This document shows, one piece after another, positions 40,144 through 50,293 of a stretch of 64,000 bases of DNA. Position 1 is the stretch's first letter. Every line of letters starts with the position of its first letter. This DNA comes from Fidelibacterota bacterium 408169. GTDB taxonomy: Bacteria; Fidelibacterota; Marinisomatia; Marinisomatales; TCS55. Under the pieces are notes generated by a model. It ran no database searches and had not been told where the DNA came from. It saw only the letters and a list, made by a program, of their open reading frames with translations. The stretch is from NCBI GenBank assembly GCA_002256485.1, contig NNSG01000009.1:45778-109777 (forward strand), given 5' to 3'. The translations under genes were made by a program, and so were the position numbers.

Positions 40144-40959
40144 TTATTCTGATTTATTATAGATAGAGAAAGTTTGTTTATTTGTTTTGAATGCTTTTAA
40201 TGGTGTTGAAACTCCTGCAATACCGACTTCTCGAAGTGTTCGTACATGGTCGAAATCGATGAGAGCAGTTTGCATGCAAGGTCCTTCTCCATTCTGCTGC
40301 AAAATAAGTCCTTCAGGATCGACAATCAATGAGCCACCTATACCACCAAAACCAGCACCGTTACAGGACACGACATAACACTGTTGTGTTATTGCAGTTG
40401 CCTGTACAATGACTTTCTCTTGGATCCTGTCACCCGTTGTGGTGGCTGTGGGAACAACAATCAATTCTGCACCTTGCAAAGCTAATTCACGAGCACATTC
40501 TGGAAACCAAATATCATAACAAATCATGATACCCACTTTTCCAATTCCTTCTATTTCAAAAACGAATGGCTTATCTCCTGGTTGAGATTTTTCATAAGGT
40601 AACCACGGATATCTTTTGCGATAAACGCCAACAATCTCTCCTATGGGATTTATTACTGGTGTTGAGTTGTATACATTTTCCCCATCAAGTTCATACATAC
40701 TCCCCGGAATGAGCCAAATATTATATTTTTTTGCCCATTGAGAAAAAGTATCCGTTAACTCTCCGGGAATTTTTTGGGCAAGTTTTTTCAATTCACTACC
40801 TCCTAATCCAGAAGCGGCTAATTCTGGAAATACAACCATTCCTATCTGTGGAAAAACTTTTTGAATATATTGTAAATAGTCTTCCATCGAATTCAAATTA
40901 GAATCCATTTTTAACTGACCATACATTTGTACTGAAGCAATATTTAAATGCGAGTTCAT
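40144..40959 (-). CDS. Nitrilase-superfamily carbon-nitrogen hydrolase
   Basis: 271 aa cytoplasmic amidase. Catalytic triad visible: Glu in VVFPELAASGLGG, Lys in VYRKRYPWLPYE, Cys in IMICYDIWFPECAREL. The start at 40959 overlaps the ATPase stop as ATGA; the open frame back to 40995 adds only twelve residues from the overlapped gene. The amide substrate is probably what the ABC transporter brings in. Confidence 0.93.
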   Translation of the reverse strand: MNSHLNIASVQMYGQLKMDSNLNSMEDYLQYIQKVFPQIGMVVFPELAASGLGGSELKKLAQKIPGELTDTFSQWAKKYNIWLIPGSMYELDGENVYNSTPVINPIGEIVGVYRKRYPWLPYEKSQPGDKPFVFEIEGIGKVGIMICYDIWFPECARELALQGAELIVVPTATTTGDRIQEKVIVQATAITQQCYVVSCNGAGFGGIGGSLIVDPEGLILQQNGEGPCMQTALIDFDHVRTLREVGIAGVSTPLKAFKTNKQTFSIYNKSE

Positions 40960-41903
40960 TTCGTCTCCGTTTGTTTTTGTGGTTGAAGAAAACATGCTAC
41001 TTCCCTTCCTGAATCTACTTTTATCAAATTTGGTGCTTCATTCGCACATTGAGTAAGTTTTTCAGGGCAACGAAATTCATAAATACAACCTACCTTTTGA
41101 TCTGAAGAATCAAGAACTTCGTCTAAAATCGCCTTATCTAATTTATTTTTTCCAAAGGCAGATGAAAATAATTGTTTTGTATACGGATGTATTTGCTGAC
41201 CCATTAAATCTGTTGAGCTTCCTTCTTCAATAATCTGCCCCCGATACAACACTGCAATTCGATGGGATAAGTACATTACAACAGGTAAATCATGGGAAAT
41301 AAAAATGTAAGAAAGATTATTTTGCTCCTGCAAATCTTTGAGAAGATTCAGAATTTGAGCTTGAACTGACACATCTAATGCTGAAGTGGGTTCATCAAGA
41401 ATAATTAACGTGGGATCAGATATCAATGCTCTGGCAATTGCTGCTCGTTGACGTTGGCCCCCCGATAGTGTATGGGGATACTTATCCAATAATTCAGTGT
41501 TCAATTGCACCTGATCAATCACTTGATAAACTCTTTTTTTAATTTCATGTTTATCAAAATTTCTAGTTATGACTAATGGTTCTGCAATTGAATTAAAAAT
41601 ACTCATTCGTGGATTTAGAGAACCCCAGGGATCCTGAAAAACTGAACTAATAGTTTGATAAAATAATTTCTCATCTAATTTCTTTCCATTTTCATCTATC
41701 ATTCGGACGTGACCTGTATCTTGTTTCAATAAACCCAATGTGATCTGTGAAAGAGTTGTTTTACCACAACCCGATTCACCGATAATCCCTACTGTTTCTC
41801 CTTTATTTACAACCAAAGAAACATTTTCCAGAGCTTTAACTTCAGTTTTACCCTCTCTATAGGTTTTTGAAATATTAGAAAGTGTGATTAAGGGAGGTTC
41901 CAT
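40956..41903 (-). CDS. ABC transporter ATP-binding protein, DppF/OppF type
   Basis: 315 aa ATPase of a peptide/nickel-type importer. Walker A GIIGESGCGKTTLSQ, signature LSGGQRQRAAIARAL, Walker B LIILDEPTSALDVS, and the C-terminal oligopeptide-transporter extension with the cysteine pattern GCIYEFRCPEKLTQC, which in DppF/OppF proteins can hold an Fe-S cluster. It starts one base after the partner ATPase. Confidence 0.95.
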   Translation of the reverse strand: MEPPLITLSNISKTYREGKTEVKALENVSLVVNKGETVGIIGESGCGKTTLSQITLGLLKQDTGHVRMIDENGKKLDEKLFYQTISSVFQDPWGSLNPRMSIFNSIAEPLVITRNFDKHEIKKRVYQVIDQVQLNTELLDKYPHTLSGGQRQRAAIARALISDPTLIILDEPTSALDVSVQAQILNLLKDLQEQNNLSYIFISHDLPVVMYLSHRIAVLYRGQIIEEGSSTDLMGQQIHPYTKQLFSSAFGKNKLDKAILDEVLDSSDQKVGCIYEFRCPEKLTQCANEAPNLIKVDSGREVACFLQPQKQTETK

Positions 41904-42871
41904 TACAGTACTTTATTTTCCTTCGAATAATGATGACAAAAAACCTGTGATTCACTTGTTACATCGAATAATTGAGGTGTTGAAGTTTTGCAAATTGGAA
42001 TTGCTTCCGTACAACGTGGTTCAAATCGACAACCACTTTGTTTATTATTTACTGTGGGAGTAGATCCTTCAATCGATATTAATCGTTTTTTATTTCCTTT
42101 CGGTAAAGCGTTGATCAACCCTTGTGTATATGGATGTTTAGGTTTTTCTAAAATATGATCAGCATTTCCATTTTCTACAATTGTACCATTATACATTACA
42201 GCAATTTTTTCACAATAATTTGCTATAAGATTTAAATTATGAGAAATAAGGAGGACTGAAATATCTTCCTCTTTTCGAATGGAGTTAATCAAATCCAGCG
42301 TATATGTTTTTAATGTGGCATCCAGAGCTGTTGTCGGTTCATCTGCAATCAAGAGGTCAGGTTTAATGGACATGGCAATAGCTATCATTAATCGCTGCAT
42401 TTGTCCTCCTGAAAATTGATGAGGGTAGCGCAGAAGAATATCTTCTGGAGAGTCCAAACGGACTCGTTTAATCCACTTCAATGCCATGCTTCGCGCTTCT
42501 TGATTATCTATACCAAACCGACTTTTTAAAATAGTAACAAATTGTTTACCAACAGTATGGACAGGATTCAATGCTCTTAAGGGATCTTGAAAAATCATTG
42601 CGATATTTTTTCCTCTTAACAATGTCCTGGAAGAATCTGTTACATCCTTTCCCTTGAACCATACAGAACCGTTTATAATTTTTCCATTTCCAGGCAACAT
42701 GTCTAATAAAAGCCAAGCAGTCATACTTTTCCCGCAACCCGTTTCTCCAATTAATCCCAACGTTTCCCCTTGAAAAATATCTAAAGAAATATTCTCCAAT
42801 ACTGTAAAAGGGGCCCCATTTGGAAATAAATCAACAGAAACGTTCGAAATTTTTGCAAGAGGTTTTTTCAT
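41903..42871 (-). CDS. ABC transporter ATP-binding protein, DppD/OppD type
   Basis: 322 aa. Walker A GLIGETGCGKSMTAW, signature FSGGQMQRLMIAIAM, Walker B LLIADEPTTALDAT, and the C-terminal GCRFEPRCTEAIPIC cysteine motif. Pairs with the DppF-type protein; both are needed for the importer. Overlaps neighbours by one base at each end. Confidence 0.95.
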   Translation of the reverse strand: MKKPLAKISNVSVDLFPNGAPFTVLENISLDIFQGETLGLIGETGCGKSMTAWLLLDMLPGNGKIINGSVWFKGKDVTDSSRTLLRGKNIAMIFQDPLRALNPVHTVGKQFVTILKSRFGIDNQEARSMALKWIKRVRLDSPEDILLRYPHQFSGGQMQRLMIAIAMSIKPDLLIADEPTTALDATLKTYTLDLINSIRKEEDISVLLISHNLNLIANYCEKIAVMYNGTIVENGNADHILEKPKHPYTQGLINALPKGNKKRLISIEGSTPTVNNKQSGCRFEPRCTEAIPICKTSTPQLFDVTSESQVFCHHYSKENKVL

Positions 42872-43713
42872 TATTCTTCTCTGTTATTCAGGTTCAGAGT
42901 TTCACGTAGGCCATCACCTATCAAGTTAAATGAAATAACAGTCATAAAAATAAACAGTCCCGGGAAAGTGACTGTCCACCATTGGTCCAAAAAGTGTGCT
43001 CTTGCTTGCGTAATCATTAATCCCCATTCGACTTGTGGTGGATGAGCGCCAAGCCCTATAAATGATAAACCTGCAGCTACCAGAATGGCATAACCAGCAT
43101 CAATACTGGCTTGTACAATAATGGGAGGCAAACTATTGGGTAAAATATGTTTTAAAATGATATGCGTTGAACTACCTCCAAAGGACCGTGAGGCCAATAC
43201 ATAATCCTGATTTTTTAGAACAATTGCCTGTGAGCGAGCTATTCGAACGTACCAGGGAAACCACGATATTGCTATTCCAATTACAATATTATTAATTGAC
43301 GGACCAAGAGCAGATGTTATTATAAGTGGAAGTACCAACGGTGGGAACGCCAAAAATCCATCAACAATACGCATAATGATTTCATCGATCCATTTACCTT
43401 TCATTCCTGCTATAAGCCCCAATGGTGTTCCAATGAACATGGCAAGAATAACAACACCAAAACCTATTCCCAAGGATGTTAATGCTGCCCTTACAGTTAG
43501 GGTAAAAATATCCCTACCTGCAGCATCCGTTCCAAAATAATGAGAAAATGATGGCGACAAATTACTTTCTTCAAAATGGACAGCACCTCGAATGTCCTCG
43601 CTATAAGGAGATAAACCTGGAATAAGCAAACTCGCAACAATCAATGCGAAAATGAATAAGCCGGGTAAAAAAATACTTCTTTTCAATCCAAATATATTTA
43701 TCGAAGAGAACAA
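42871..43713 (-). CDS. ABC transporter permease, DppC/OppC type
   Basis: Membrane subunit with about six helices. FGTDAAGRDIFTLTVRAALTSLGIGFG is the DppC hallmark, then the EAA-loop region YVLASRSFGGSSTHIILKHILPNSLPP, and GLSFIGLGAHPPQVEWGLMI. I choose a TTG at 43713, preceded by AGGA, immediately after the DppB stop, giving 280 aa; a longer frame from 43758 is only the end of DppB read in another frame. Confidence 0.92.
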   Translation of the reverse strand: MFSSINIFGLKRSIFLPGLFIFALIVASLLIPGLSPYSEDIRGAVHFEESNLSPSFSHYFGTDAAGRDIFTLTVRAALTSLGIGFGVVILAMFIGTPLGLIAGMKGKWIDEIIMRIVDGFLAFPPLVLPLIITSALGPSINNIVIGIAISWFPWYVRIARSQAIVLKNQDYVLASRSFGGSSTHIILKHILPNSLPPIIVQASIDAGYAILVAAGLSFIGLGAHPPQVEWGLMITQARAHFLDQWWTVTFPGLFIFMTVISFNLIGDGLRETLNLNNREE

Positions 43714-43714
43714 A

Positions 43715-44728
43715 TTATATCCTGACTCTTGGATCCAAGAAAAAATACAATATATCAATTACAAAATTTAAAAAAATGTACGTACTGGCATATACCAGAG
43801 TAACACCAATTATTGAAGGAAAATCATTGGTAAGTATTGAAAGAACACCAAATTGACCCAAACCAGGCCAGTCAAAAATGGATTCAACTAAAAAAGTGCC
43901 ACCTAATAATAAACCGTAACTCATTCCTACAATAGTTACAGTGGGAATTAATGTGTTTTTATACGTAAGGTTTTTCAAAATTTGGAATGGCGACAAACCA
44001 TAGGTTAAAAATGTGGTAAAGTTTGGTTCCATCATTGCTTCCATCATTGCAGAACGGGATACTCTTATCACTATACCAAGGACTGCAAATGCCAACGTAA
44101 CAGCAGGAAGAATTATATGGGATAAAATATCTATAAATAAGTCCCCATTCCCTGACAAAAGACCGTCTAAAATCAAAATACCAGAATTTACCGGCAAACT
44201 TACTTCAGCAAATAAATATCCAGTCACCCTTCCTTGCAGAGGGAGCCAACCTAATACTCCAAAAAATATTAATTGCAATAACATGCCCAACCAGAAAATC
44301 GGCATAGCAATACCCGTATAACCCATAATACGAATTGATCTATCAGCAAGACTGTTTGACCTGTAAGCTGCATATAGGCCCATGGGGTATCCCAGCAGTA
44401 TTGCAAAGATCAATGCAATAGTTACCAATTCAAAAGTTGCAGCAAATCTTTGTGCAATTTCCAATATTACTGGTTGCTGTGTTCGAAGCGAAATACCCAA
44501 ATCACCCTGAAGTAATCCATTGAAATATTTTAGAAATTGTACTGTTATTGGCTGGTCATAACCCAGAACCTTTCTACCGTATTCTAATTGTTCTTGAGTA
44601 GGATGCTCTCCCACCCACATTGCTACAGGATCTCCAGGAAGTGTTCTTGTTATGAAAAAAATGATCAACAATACTGTAAAAAGTACAATTACCATTAACA
44701 TTATTCGTTTTAGGATATAATGAATCAA
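43715..44728 (-). CDS. ABC transporter permease, DppB/OppB type
   Basis: 337 aa with six membrane helices. Start MIHYILKRIMLMVIVLFTVLL, then FFITRTLPGDPVAMWVGEHPTQEQLE and the conserved GDLGISLRTQQPV; EAA-like loop near YGLSPFQILKNLTYKNTLIP; ends LDPRVRI. Forms the channel together with the DppC-type subunit. Overlaps the binding-protein gene by four bases. Confidence 0.94.
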   Translation of the reverse strand: MIHYILKRIMLMVIVLFTVLLIIFFITRTLPGDPVAMWVGEHPTQEQLEYGRKVLGYDQPITVQFLKYFNGLLQGDLGISLRTQQPVILEIAQRFAATFELVTIALIFAILLGYPMGLYAAYRSNSLADRSIRIMGYTGIAMPIFWLGMLLQLIFFGVLGWLPLQGRVTGYLFAEVSLPVNSGILILDGLLSGNGDLFIDILSHIILPAVTLAFAVLGIVIRVSRSAMMEAMMEPNFTTFLTYGLSPFQILKNLTYKNTLIPTVTIVGMSYGLLLGGTFLVESIFDWPGLGQFGVLSILTNDFPSIIGVTLVYASTYIFLNFVIDILYFFLDPRVRI

Positions 44729-46329
44729 CCGGATCGTGCCAAATTATAGAAGAGTAAAGTATTATATGCAGGGTTTCCTCTAATGCCATGGATTTTGCTA
44801 TTGTAGACTGCCCAGATCTGAAGATCGGCAACTGGAATTGCCACACAATCTTCAATGAGTATATTTTGAATTTCTTTGTAAATATTTTGTGCATTTTTCG
44901 GGTGAAATGCTTCATTTTTCCATGCTTCAGCAATCAATGAATCCATTACAGGATTACTATAATGAGCCAAATTAAATAATGGAGGATTTTGAGTATAATA
45001 TAGTCCATAAAGCCAGTCGGAGGGTGATGCGTATGCCGGCCACCAAGCCATGGAGATTATATTAGGCGCAGTATCAATATATTTTGCTTTCTCCCATATC
45101 GCTGACCATAGACCTGGTTGAATGCGCATATTTATACCAATCTTCCTCAAATTGTCTAATAACATAAGAGATGTCAAATGGTATTCTTCAGATGTGGCTA
45201 CATATGAAAAAATTATTTCAGGACTTTCATCAGGCAAGTCTGCTTTATTTAACAAATGTTTAGCATAATTTAGATCAAATTCTATAAGACTATCTGGCGA
45301 GGATGCTAATGGAACTGTTGCAGGAATAAACCCAACCGGACGTGTAGCCACATCTTTATACACATAACGCAAAATAGATTCGCGATCAAATGCTGCAGCT
45401 ATTGCGCGACGAACATTAATGTCATTTGTAGGATATTTTTTGGTATTCAATAGATAGAAATGGTTTACCCATCCTGGCAAAATTTCAACTTTAACATCTT
45501 TCACATCTTGCAGTGATGATAATAATTGGATCGGAATTTGGGTCACATAATCCGCTTGATTATTCTTGATCATTTGTATGCGTGTAGACGCTTCTGATAC
45601 CACTCGAATATTCACGTTACTGAAAGCATTTTGCAGTGTCCAACCACGCCAATATTCATCAAATTTTTCCAATCGTATTTCACCATTGCGTATCCATTTT
45701 TTTAAACGGTAGGGTCCGGTACCACCATCATATCCATTCCTCAATGAATCTTCAGGAATATCTGTAATCTTTGGTGAATACATCCATGCACCGTATTGTG
45801 AGCTAACAATTCGATCCAAGGGGGCCGGCTCATTCAAAATGAACGTTACTTGATGTGAATTATCAATTCGAACATCTCTAACCACATTCCAAATATAACT
45901 TGCACCCCTTCCTAATGATTTATTTCGCTCTACAACAAATTTAACCGCTTCAGCATTAAAATCTTCTCCATCATGGAATTTGACCTTTTTGCGTAATTGG
46001 AATGTCCATTGAAGACCATCGGGTGATTGTTTGTATGAAGTTGCTAAACCAGGAATAAAAACAGGGTCATCACCTGTTGCATCGTACCAAAGAAGTAATT
46101 CATACATATTAGAAAGTGGAAGGACTTCTAAACTAAAAGCTGTCCCCGGGTCCCAATCTTTTACATCATCATAAGTAACAAATACAAATGTATTGGGTTC
46201 TCTCTCATTTCGATGATCTTTACTGCACGATATCAAAATCACAAACATTGCAGTAAAAAGTGTTCGGAACAAACACTTAATAAATGCAATCCTTTGGCAT
46301 GATATAGAATATATTTTAAGCATCTTCAC
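44725..46329 (-). CDS. ABC transporter substrate-binding lipoprotein (SBP family 5)
   Basis: 534 aa. Lipoprotein signal around residues 20-36 (FTAMFVILISCSKD, lipobox LISC), then the family-5 fold: LPLSNMYELLLWYDATGDDPVFIPGLATS, WTFQLRKKVKFHDGEDFNAEAVKF, RRAIAAAFDRESILRYVY and PLFNLAHYSNPVMDSLI. It captures peptide- or amide-like ligands outside the inner membrane for the importer. The long leader before the hydrophobic stretch suggests that the true start may be somewhat downstream. Confidence 0.93.
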   Translation of the reverse strand: MKMLKIYSISCQRIAFIKCLFRTLFTAMFVILISCSKDHRNEREPNTFVFVTYDDVKDWDPGTAFSLEVLPLSNMYELLLWYDATGDDPVFIPGLATSYKQSPDGLQWTFQLRKKVKFHDGEDFNAEAVKFVVERNKSLGRGASYIWNVVRDVRIDNSHQVTFILNEPAPLDRIVSSQYGAWMYSPKITDIPEDSLRNGYDGGTGPYRLKKWIRNGEIRLEKFDEYWRGWTLQNAFSNVNIRVVSEASTRIQMIKNNQADYVTQIPIQLLSSLQDVKDVKVEILPGWVNHFYLLNTKKYPTNDINVRRAIAAAFDRESILRYVYKDVATRPVGFIPATVPLASSPDSLIEFDLNYAKHLLNKADLPDESPEIIFSYVATSEEYHLTSLMLLDNLRKIGINMRIQPGLWSAIWEKAKYIDTAPNIISMAWWPAYASPSDWLYGLYYTQNPPLFNLAHYSNPVMDSLIAEAWKNEAFHPKNAQNIYKEIQNILIEDCVAIPVADLQIWAVYNSKIHGIRGNPAYNTLLFYNLARSG

Positions 46330-46340
46330 TTAATATTTAA

Positions 46341-47693
46341 TTATGGATGTTCAATCCAAACTTGATCCATAGCCCAAAATATAATTGCTGCAGAAAATGG
46401 CCAAGCGTTTGGTTGACTGACACGTTTGACTTCCGGATGACAACCTGTAATAAAATAAAATCCGTCTCCATGTGGTTCCAATAACGCCATAATTTCACTA
46501 TTATGTCCGTAGCGGGCAAGCACCTCAGCTTCAGCAGAAAGTTGGTCCAGAGGTTGATAATAGGCACCACCATAATAAAGCATCGCCATCGTATCAGGTA
46601 AATCAGCCAATGGTTCAAATTCATTATTTATATCAATATCCGTATATGTATACGAAGGCCACGGTGCCAATTCATCCAAAGGGCCAACAGCGGAACCTTC
46701 AAAAAGATTCAAAGGATTATCATAATGTATATTCTCCCAGATTGTCGAATCAGATGCATAATATCCACCGGCACAACTGCCAACATATAATCCACCATTC
46801 TCAATTAATTGTTTAATATTCTCTTCTCCTTGAGTACTGATCACATTTTTATAATCTCCAGCCCAACCGCCTGGCATCCAGATGGCTTTAAAGTAAGGAA
46901 AAAGTTCTGTCGAGTTGATATAATCTTGCGACACTGTTATCCAGGTTAAACCCATGTCATTTAATAGATTTTTTTCATTAATCAAACCTTCAGCCCAAGA
47001 TCCCTGTCCATCGTATAAAACAAAATCGGCAATAACTGTATAAAAGGTATCTCTCTGTTCGATAGTGAACCCTATTTGATCATAAATCCTTAATTCAAAA
47101 ATATAAGGAAGCCCTGGTGTTAATTCAGAAATAGTAACTTCTCCAATTTCTGAAAATTGATCAACGATTACTGAATCTAGTAACGGCTCTTCAACACCAT
47201 AATGTACGACAGCTTTCACATTTTCATTTGCAGCCCAGCTGATTGTAATACTATTCTGTCTGCGTTGAATAGAATGCAGATCTAAAATGAATTCCGGTGG
47301 TTCCATATCATCCTGGAAATATGTAACAAACTCTTTGCTTTCACTGGTCGTCCGGTTGTTTTGCACATCCCAACCCGTTACCCTATACGTATAAAGAGAA
47401 GTATCCTGTAAATTATTCAAAATAACAATATGATCTGTAACATACTGATCAGAATTACCTGATTCCTGGCTAAAAAGACTATCCAATCCATATTGCACAA
47501 TTCCTGTGGCCGGTTCATCCCAAGACCAACTTATGGAGACAGATGTCCCATTCAGATATTCCTCACTGGGAGATACTGTTAATTCCGGAGAGGTATTATC
47601 GCTATTTTTTTCAGTTTGTTCATCACATCCAATTAATAGGATAAGTATAAACAAGTGTAATATGATTGGAAATTTGTATGAGTTTAGAAACAT
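46341..47693 (-). CDS. Lipoprotein with Fn3-like and BPL_N (glutamine amidotransferase-like) domains
   Basis: 450 aa, lipobox LLIGC at residue 23. Two Fn3-like beta domains (residues about 35-220), then an alpha/beta domain with nucleophile elbow YVGSCAGGYYASD, preceded by KAIWMPGGWAGDY, characteristic of the BPL_N / class-I amidotransferase-like family. The nucleophile Cys is kept. It is the first gene before the binding protein and probably acts in the periplasm on the same substrate (inference). Exact activity unknown. Confidence 0.83.
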   Translation of the reverse strand: MFLNSYKFPIILHLFILILLIGCDEQTEKNSDNTSPELTVSPSEEYLNGTSVSISWSWDEPATGIVQYGLDSLFSQESGNSDQYVTDHIVILNNLQDTSLYTYRVTGWDVQNNRTTSESKEFVTYFQDDMEPPEFILDLHSIQRRQNSITISWAANENVKAVVHYGVEEPLLDSVIVDQFSEIGEVTISELTPGLPYIFELRIYDQIGFTIEQRDTFYTVIADFVLYDGQGSWAEGLINEKNLLNDMGLTWITVSQDYINSTELFPYFKAIWMPGGWAGDYKNVISTQGEENIKQLIENGGLYVGSCAGGYYASDSTIWENIHYDNPLNLFEGSAVGPLDELAPWPSYTYTDIDINNEFEPLADLPDTMAMLYYGGAYYQPLDQLSAEAEVLARYGHNSEIMALLEPHGDGFYFITGCHPEVKRVSQPNAWPFSAAIIFWAMDQVWIEHP

Positions 47694-47905
47694 GGGTGTT
47701 TTCGACTATTTAATGCCTTTCTAAAATTATGAAGAATTTTATCGATTGTAAAATAATATGACATATGGCATTTTCAAATAAGTAAATAATTTTCCTATAC
47801 GAAATATACCGTTGACTAATCTCTCGATTTTAAACTATATTATTTAATCAAAATCTAATAATTTTGCACATTCATAAATTTATTTAACACTCAAGAGGTT
47901 ACAGT

Positions 47906-49636
47906 ATGAAGAAATTGTTAAAATCATTATTCATCTTTCTTTTTATTTCTTTTGCAAATAGCCAAATATACGAAAATAACTTTAATCACGTTTGGCAAGA
48001 CCTATCGTGGGGGGAAGGTGGTTATTTTCCTGCCAGTTCAATAATTTCCATGGAAGGACCATTTGATTCTGACGGTGATGGTCATAAAGAATTTCTTATT
48101 TCCTCCAGTTGGACGGGTTCTATTGGGAACGATATGGGTATTTATGAAGTGGCTGATGACGATTCTCTTGAATTAATTTGGTACGTTGACCTAATTAACT
48201 ATGGGATTAATCTTCCCAGTAATGTTTCTAAAGCTACGACTGCCGATCTAGACAATGATGGTTTATTAGAGGTTTTACTTATCATTGATGTTTCACCTGA
48301 TAACTTAAATGATGCCGGTGATGAAGGAACTGGTTATGATAGTTTCTCCGTTTGGGAATTTGATTCAACAATCGGATCATTCCCCACAACGCCAACGACA
48401 ACTTGGGATATGGCAGCTGCGAATGTAATAGAAGTTGGTGAAATCGCCGTGGATGATATTGATGGAGATGGTATTCAAGAAGTAGCTGTTTCATTAACAA
48501 CGGGATGGGATGAAAGTACCGGATTATTTAATGCTGGTCGGTTTATGATCTTTTCATTGGATCAATCTACTACATTGGAAACAGCCTTATGGAATATCGA
48601 GTTACTCGATTTATCATCCACAGTTGCTCCCGGTTATTTAACTCGGATTACCGACTTGGATAATGATGGTTCAAAAGAAGTTGTTTTTGTTGCTTGGGAA
48701 TGGTTTCGTATAATCATTTATGAAGCTCTAATTGGAGATGTTTATACTAAAGTATCAGACTTTTATGTTGCAAATCAGGCGACTCACTTCAGTAGCGGCG
48801 GAGCATTTGAAGCCAATTTTGATGGGGACGAAACAAATGAACTATATTTTACGACTACACAGAGCTACGGAGGAGATGCAATTCCATATGAAGATGGAAA
48901 TTTTTATGTACTAACGAATGATGGAGATATATCACAAGTGAATTTCGATAATAACGTTCATTGGCTTTATTCATTTCCTGTAAATACTTTCGGGTATGAT
49001 ATGAGAGGATTGGTTGTAGGGAATCAAGATTCTCCTTTAGGTCAAAACCCGGATGGTCCAGATATTTATATAGCCGGTGGATGGACAGGCAACATTTATG
49101 ATTTTGAATATACGGGCGGTAATATTACCGATCCGAATAATTATAGTTTGGATACACTTTGGTCTGCTCCAAATTATGGCGGAACTGACAGTTGGTTTCG
49201 ACCCTCAAGAATTGTGACTGGTTATTTTGATGAAGATAGCCTTGGCGATATTCTTATTGCCAGCATGGATTATGAGAATTTTTACGCTCCACATGTTGTT
49301 TGGCTGGAACATGATTATGAGTTTGTAAGTATTGATGAAAATAATATTCAGTCGCCATATAAATTTGAAATCTCATCCGTTTATCCAAACCCATTTAATC
49401 CAATTACACGAATTAATTATACATTATCAGAACCCGGTTTTGTAAAAATGAATATTTTTAATGTGCAGGGTAAATTAGTTAGAGAGTTTTCTAATACATA
49501 TAAAGAAAATGGATTACACACACTTCAATGGAATGCAAAAAATAGTCATGGGAAAAATGTACCATCCGGTGTTTATTTTATTACTCTAGAAGCTGATAAC
49601 AAAATGACGTCACATAAAATACTTTTGATGAAATAA
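47906..49636 (+). CDS. Secreted FG-GAP/VCBS repeat protein with sorting domain
   Basis: 576 aa on the plus strand. Signal peptide (MKKLLKSLFIFLFISFANSQ), then a beta-propeller built of Ca-binding repeats: DSDGDGHKEFLIS, DLDNDGLLEVLLI, DIDGDGIQEVAVS, DLDNDGSKEVVFV. C-terminal sorting domain (VYPNPFNPITRINYTLSEPG ... GVYFITLEAD ... KILLMK). Ribosome site AGAGG seven bases before the ATG. Divergent from the BPL_N gene; the 212 bases between must hold both promoters. Likely surface-displayed, integrin-like, of unknown ligand. Confidence 0.9.
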   Translation: MKKLLKSLFIFLFISFANSQIYENNFNHVWQDLSWGEGGYFPASSIISMEGPFDSDGDGHKEFLISSSWTGSIGNDMGIYEVADDDSLELIWYVDLINYGINLPSNVSKATTADLDNDGLLEVLLIIDVSPDNLNDAGDEGTGYDSFSVWEFDSTIGSFPTTPTTTWDMAAANVIEVGEIAVDDIDGDGIQEVAVSLTTGWDESTGLFNAGRFMIFSLDQSTTLETALWNIELLDLSSTVAPGYLTRITDLDNDGSKEVVFVAWEWFRIIIYEALIGDVYTKVSDFYVANQATHFSSGGAFEANFDGDETNELYFTTTQSYGGDAIPYEDGNFYVLTNDGDISQVNFDNNVHWLYSFPVNTFGYDMRGLVVGNQDSPLGQNPDGPDIYIAGGWTGNIYDFEYTGGNITDPNNYSLDTLWSAPNYGGTDSWFRPSRIVTGYFDEDSLGDILIASMDYENFYAPHVVWLEHDYEFVSIDENNIQSPYKFEISSVYPNPFNPITRINYTLSEPGFVKMNIFNVQGKLVREFSNTYKENGLHTLQWNAKNSHGKNVPSGVYFITLEADNKMTSHKILLMK

Positions 49637-49676
49637 AATCTATCTAAAATTCTCATTATTTAACCATTACTGAAAA

Positions 49677-50225
49677 TCATTTCTCGCTTTCATTTTTAAA
49701 ACTTAAATTTATTTTTCGTAATAAAATAAATACGGCGATCAAATTCAACCCAAATTCAAATCCAAACAATAATTTATTTTCCATATAAAATGACCAGTAT
49801 GGATTTGTGACCATTTCATAAATTGGAATTTGACCTTTTTCAGGATATATTGAATATAAATAATAGTTTTTTGTAATAAATGGATAAAACCATTGAATAC
49901 CCACTGTCCGTGCTGTTATCCAATCTGTTATGAGATGCAGATTAGCACCTAGAAAGACTCCCCAAGCAATTATATGATTTTTTGAAGGATAAAATTTTCT
50001 GCCGATTACATAAATTAAGCAAGAAACGGTAATCCAGAAAACAGGTGTGTGTAGAATCGAATGGTGACCAGCGACTGTGGCTGAAAAAACACCGTCAACA
50101 TCTGGAAAAACCGAAAAGGTAACCACTAATACAATAAAGAGTTGCTGATACTTATCCAGCTTTTTATGATGTGAAATAATTTTTCCAGCAATATACCCAC
50201 TGGCTGCATGAGAAATAATGAACAT
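49677..50225 (-). CDS. YdjM/DUF457-like membrane-bound metal-dependent hydrolase
   Basis: 182 aa with about four helices. The sequence MFIISHAASGYIAGKIISHH, then FSVFPDVDGVFSATVAGHHSILHTPVFWI and GANLHLITDWITARTVGIQWFYPF has the His/Asp pattern of the family (HxxxxH, DxDG, HRGxxHT-like, HxxxDW). Function of the family is poorly known. It converges with the FG-GAP gene. Confidence 0.85.
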   Translation of the reverse strand: MFIISHAASGYIAGKIISHHKKLDKYQQLFIVLVVTFSVFPDVDGVFSATVAGHHSILHTPVFWITVSCLIYVIGRKFYPSKNHIIAWGVFLGANLHLITDWITARTVGIQWFYPFITKNYYLYSIYPEKGQIPIYEMVTNPYWSFYMENKLLFGFEFGLNLIAVFILLRKINLSFKNESEK

Positions 50226-50293
50226 ATATTATTTAGGAATTGTAACTGTCTGGATTTGGTTTATATTGAAGAATATTCATAAATAAGACTCTT

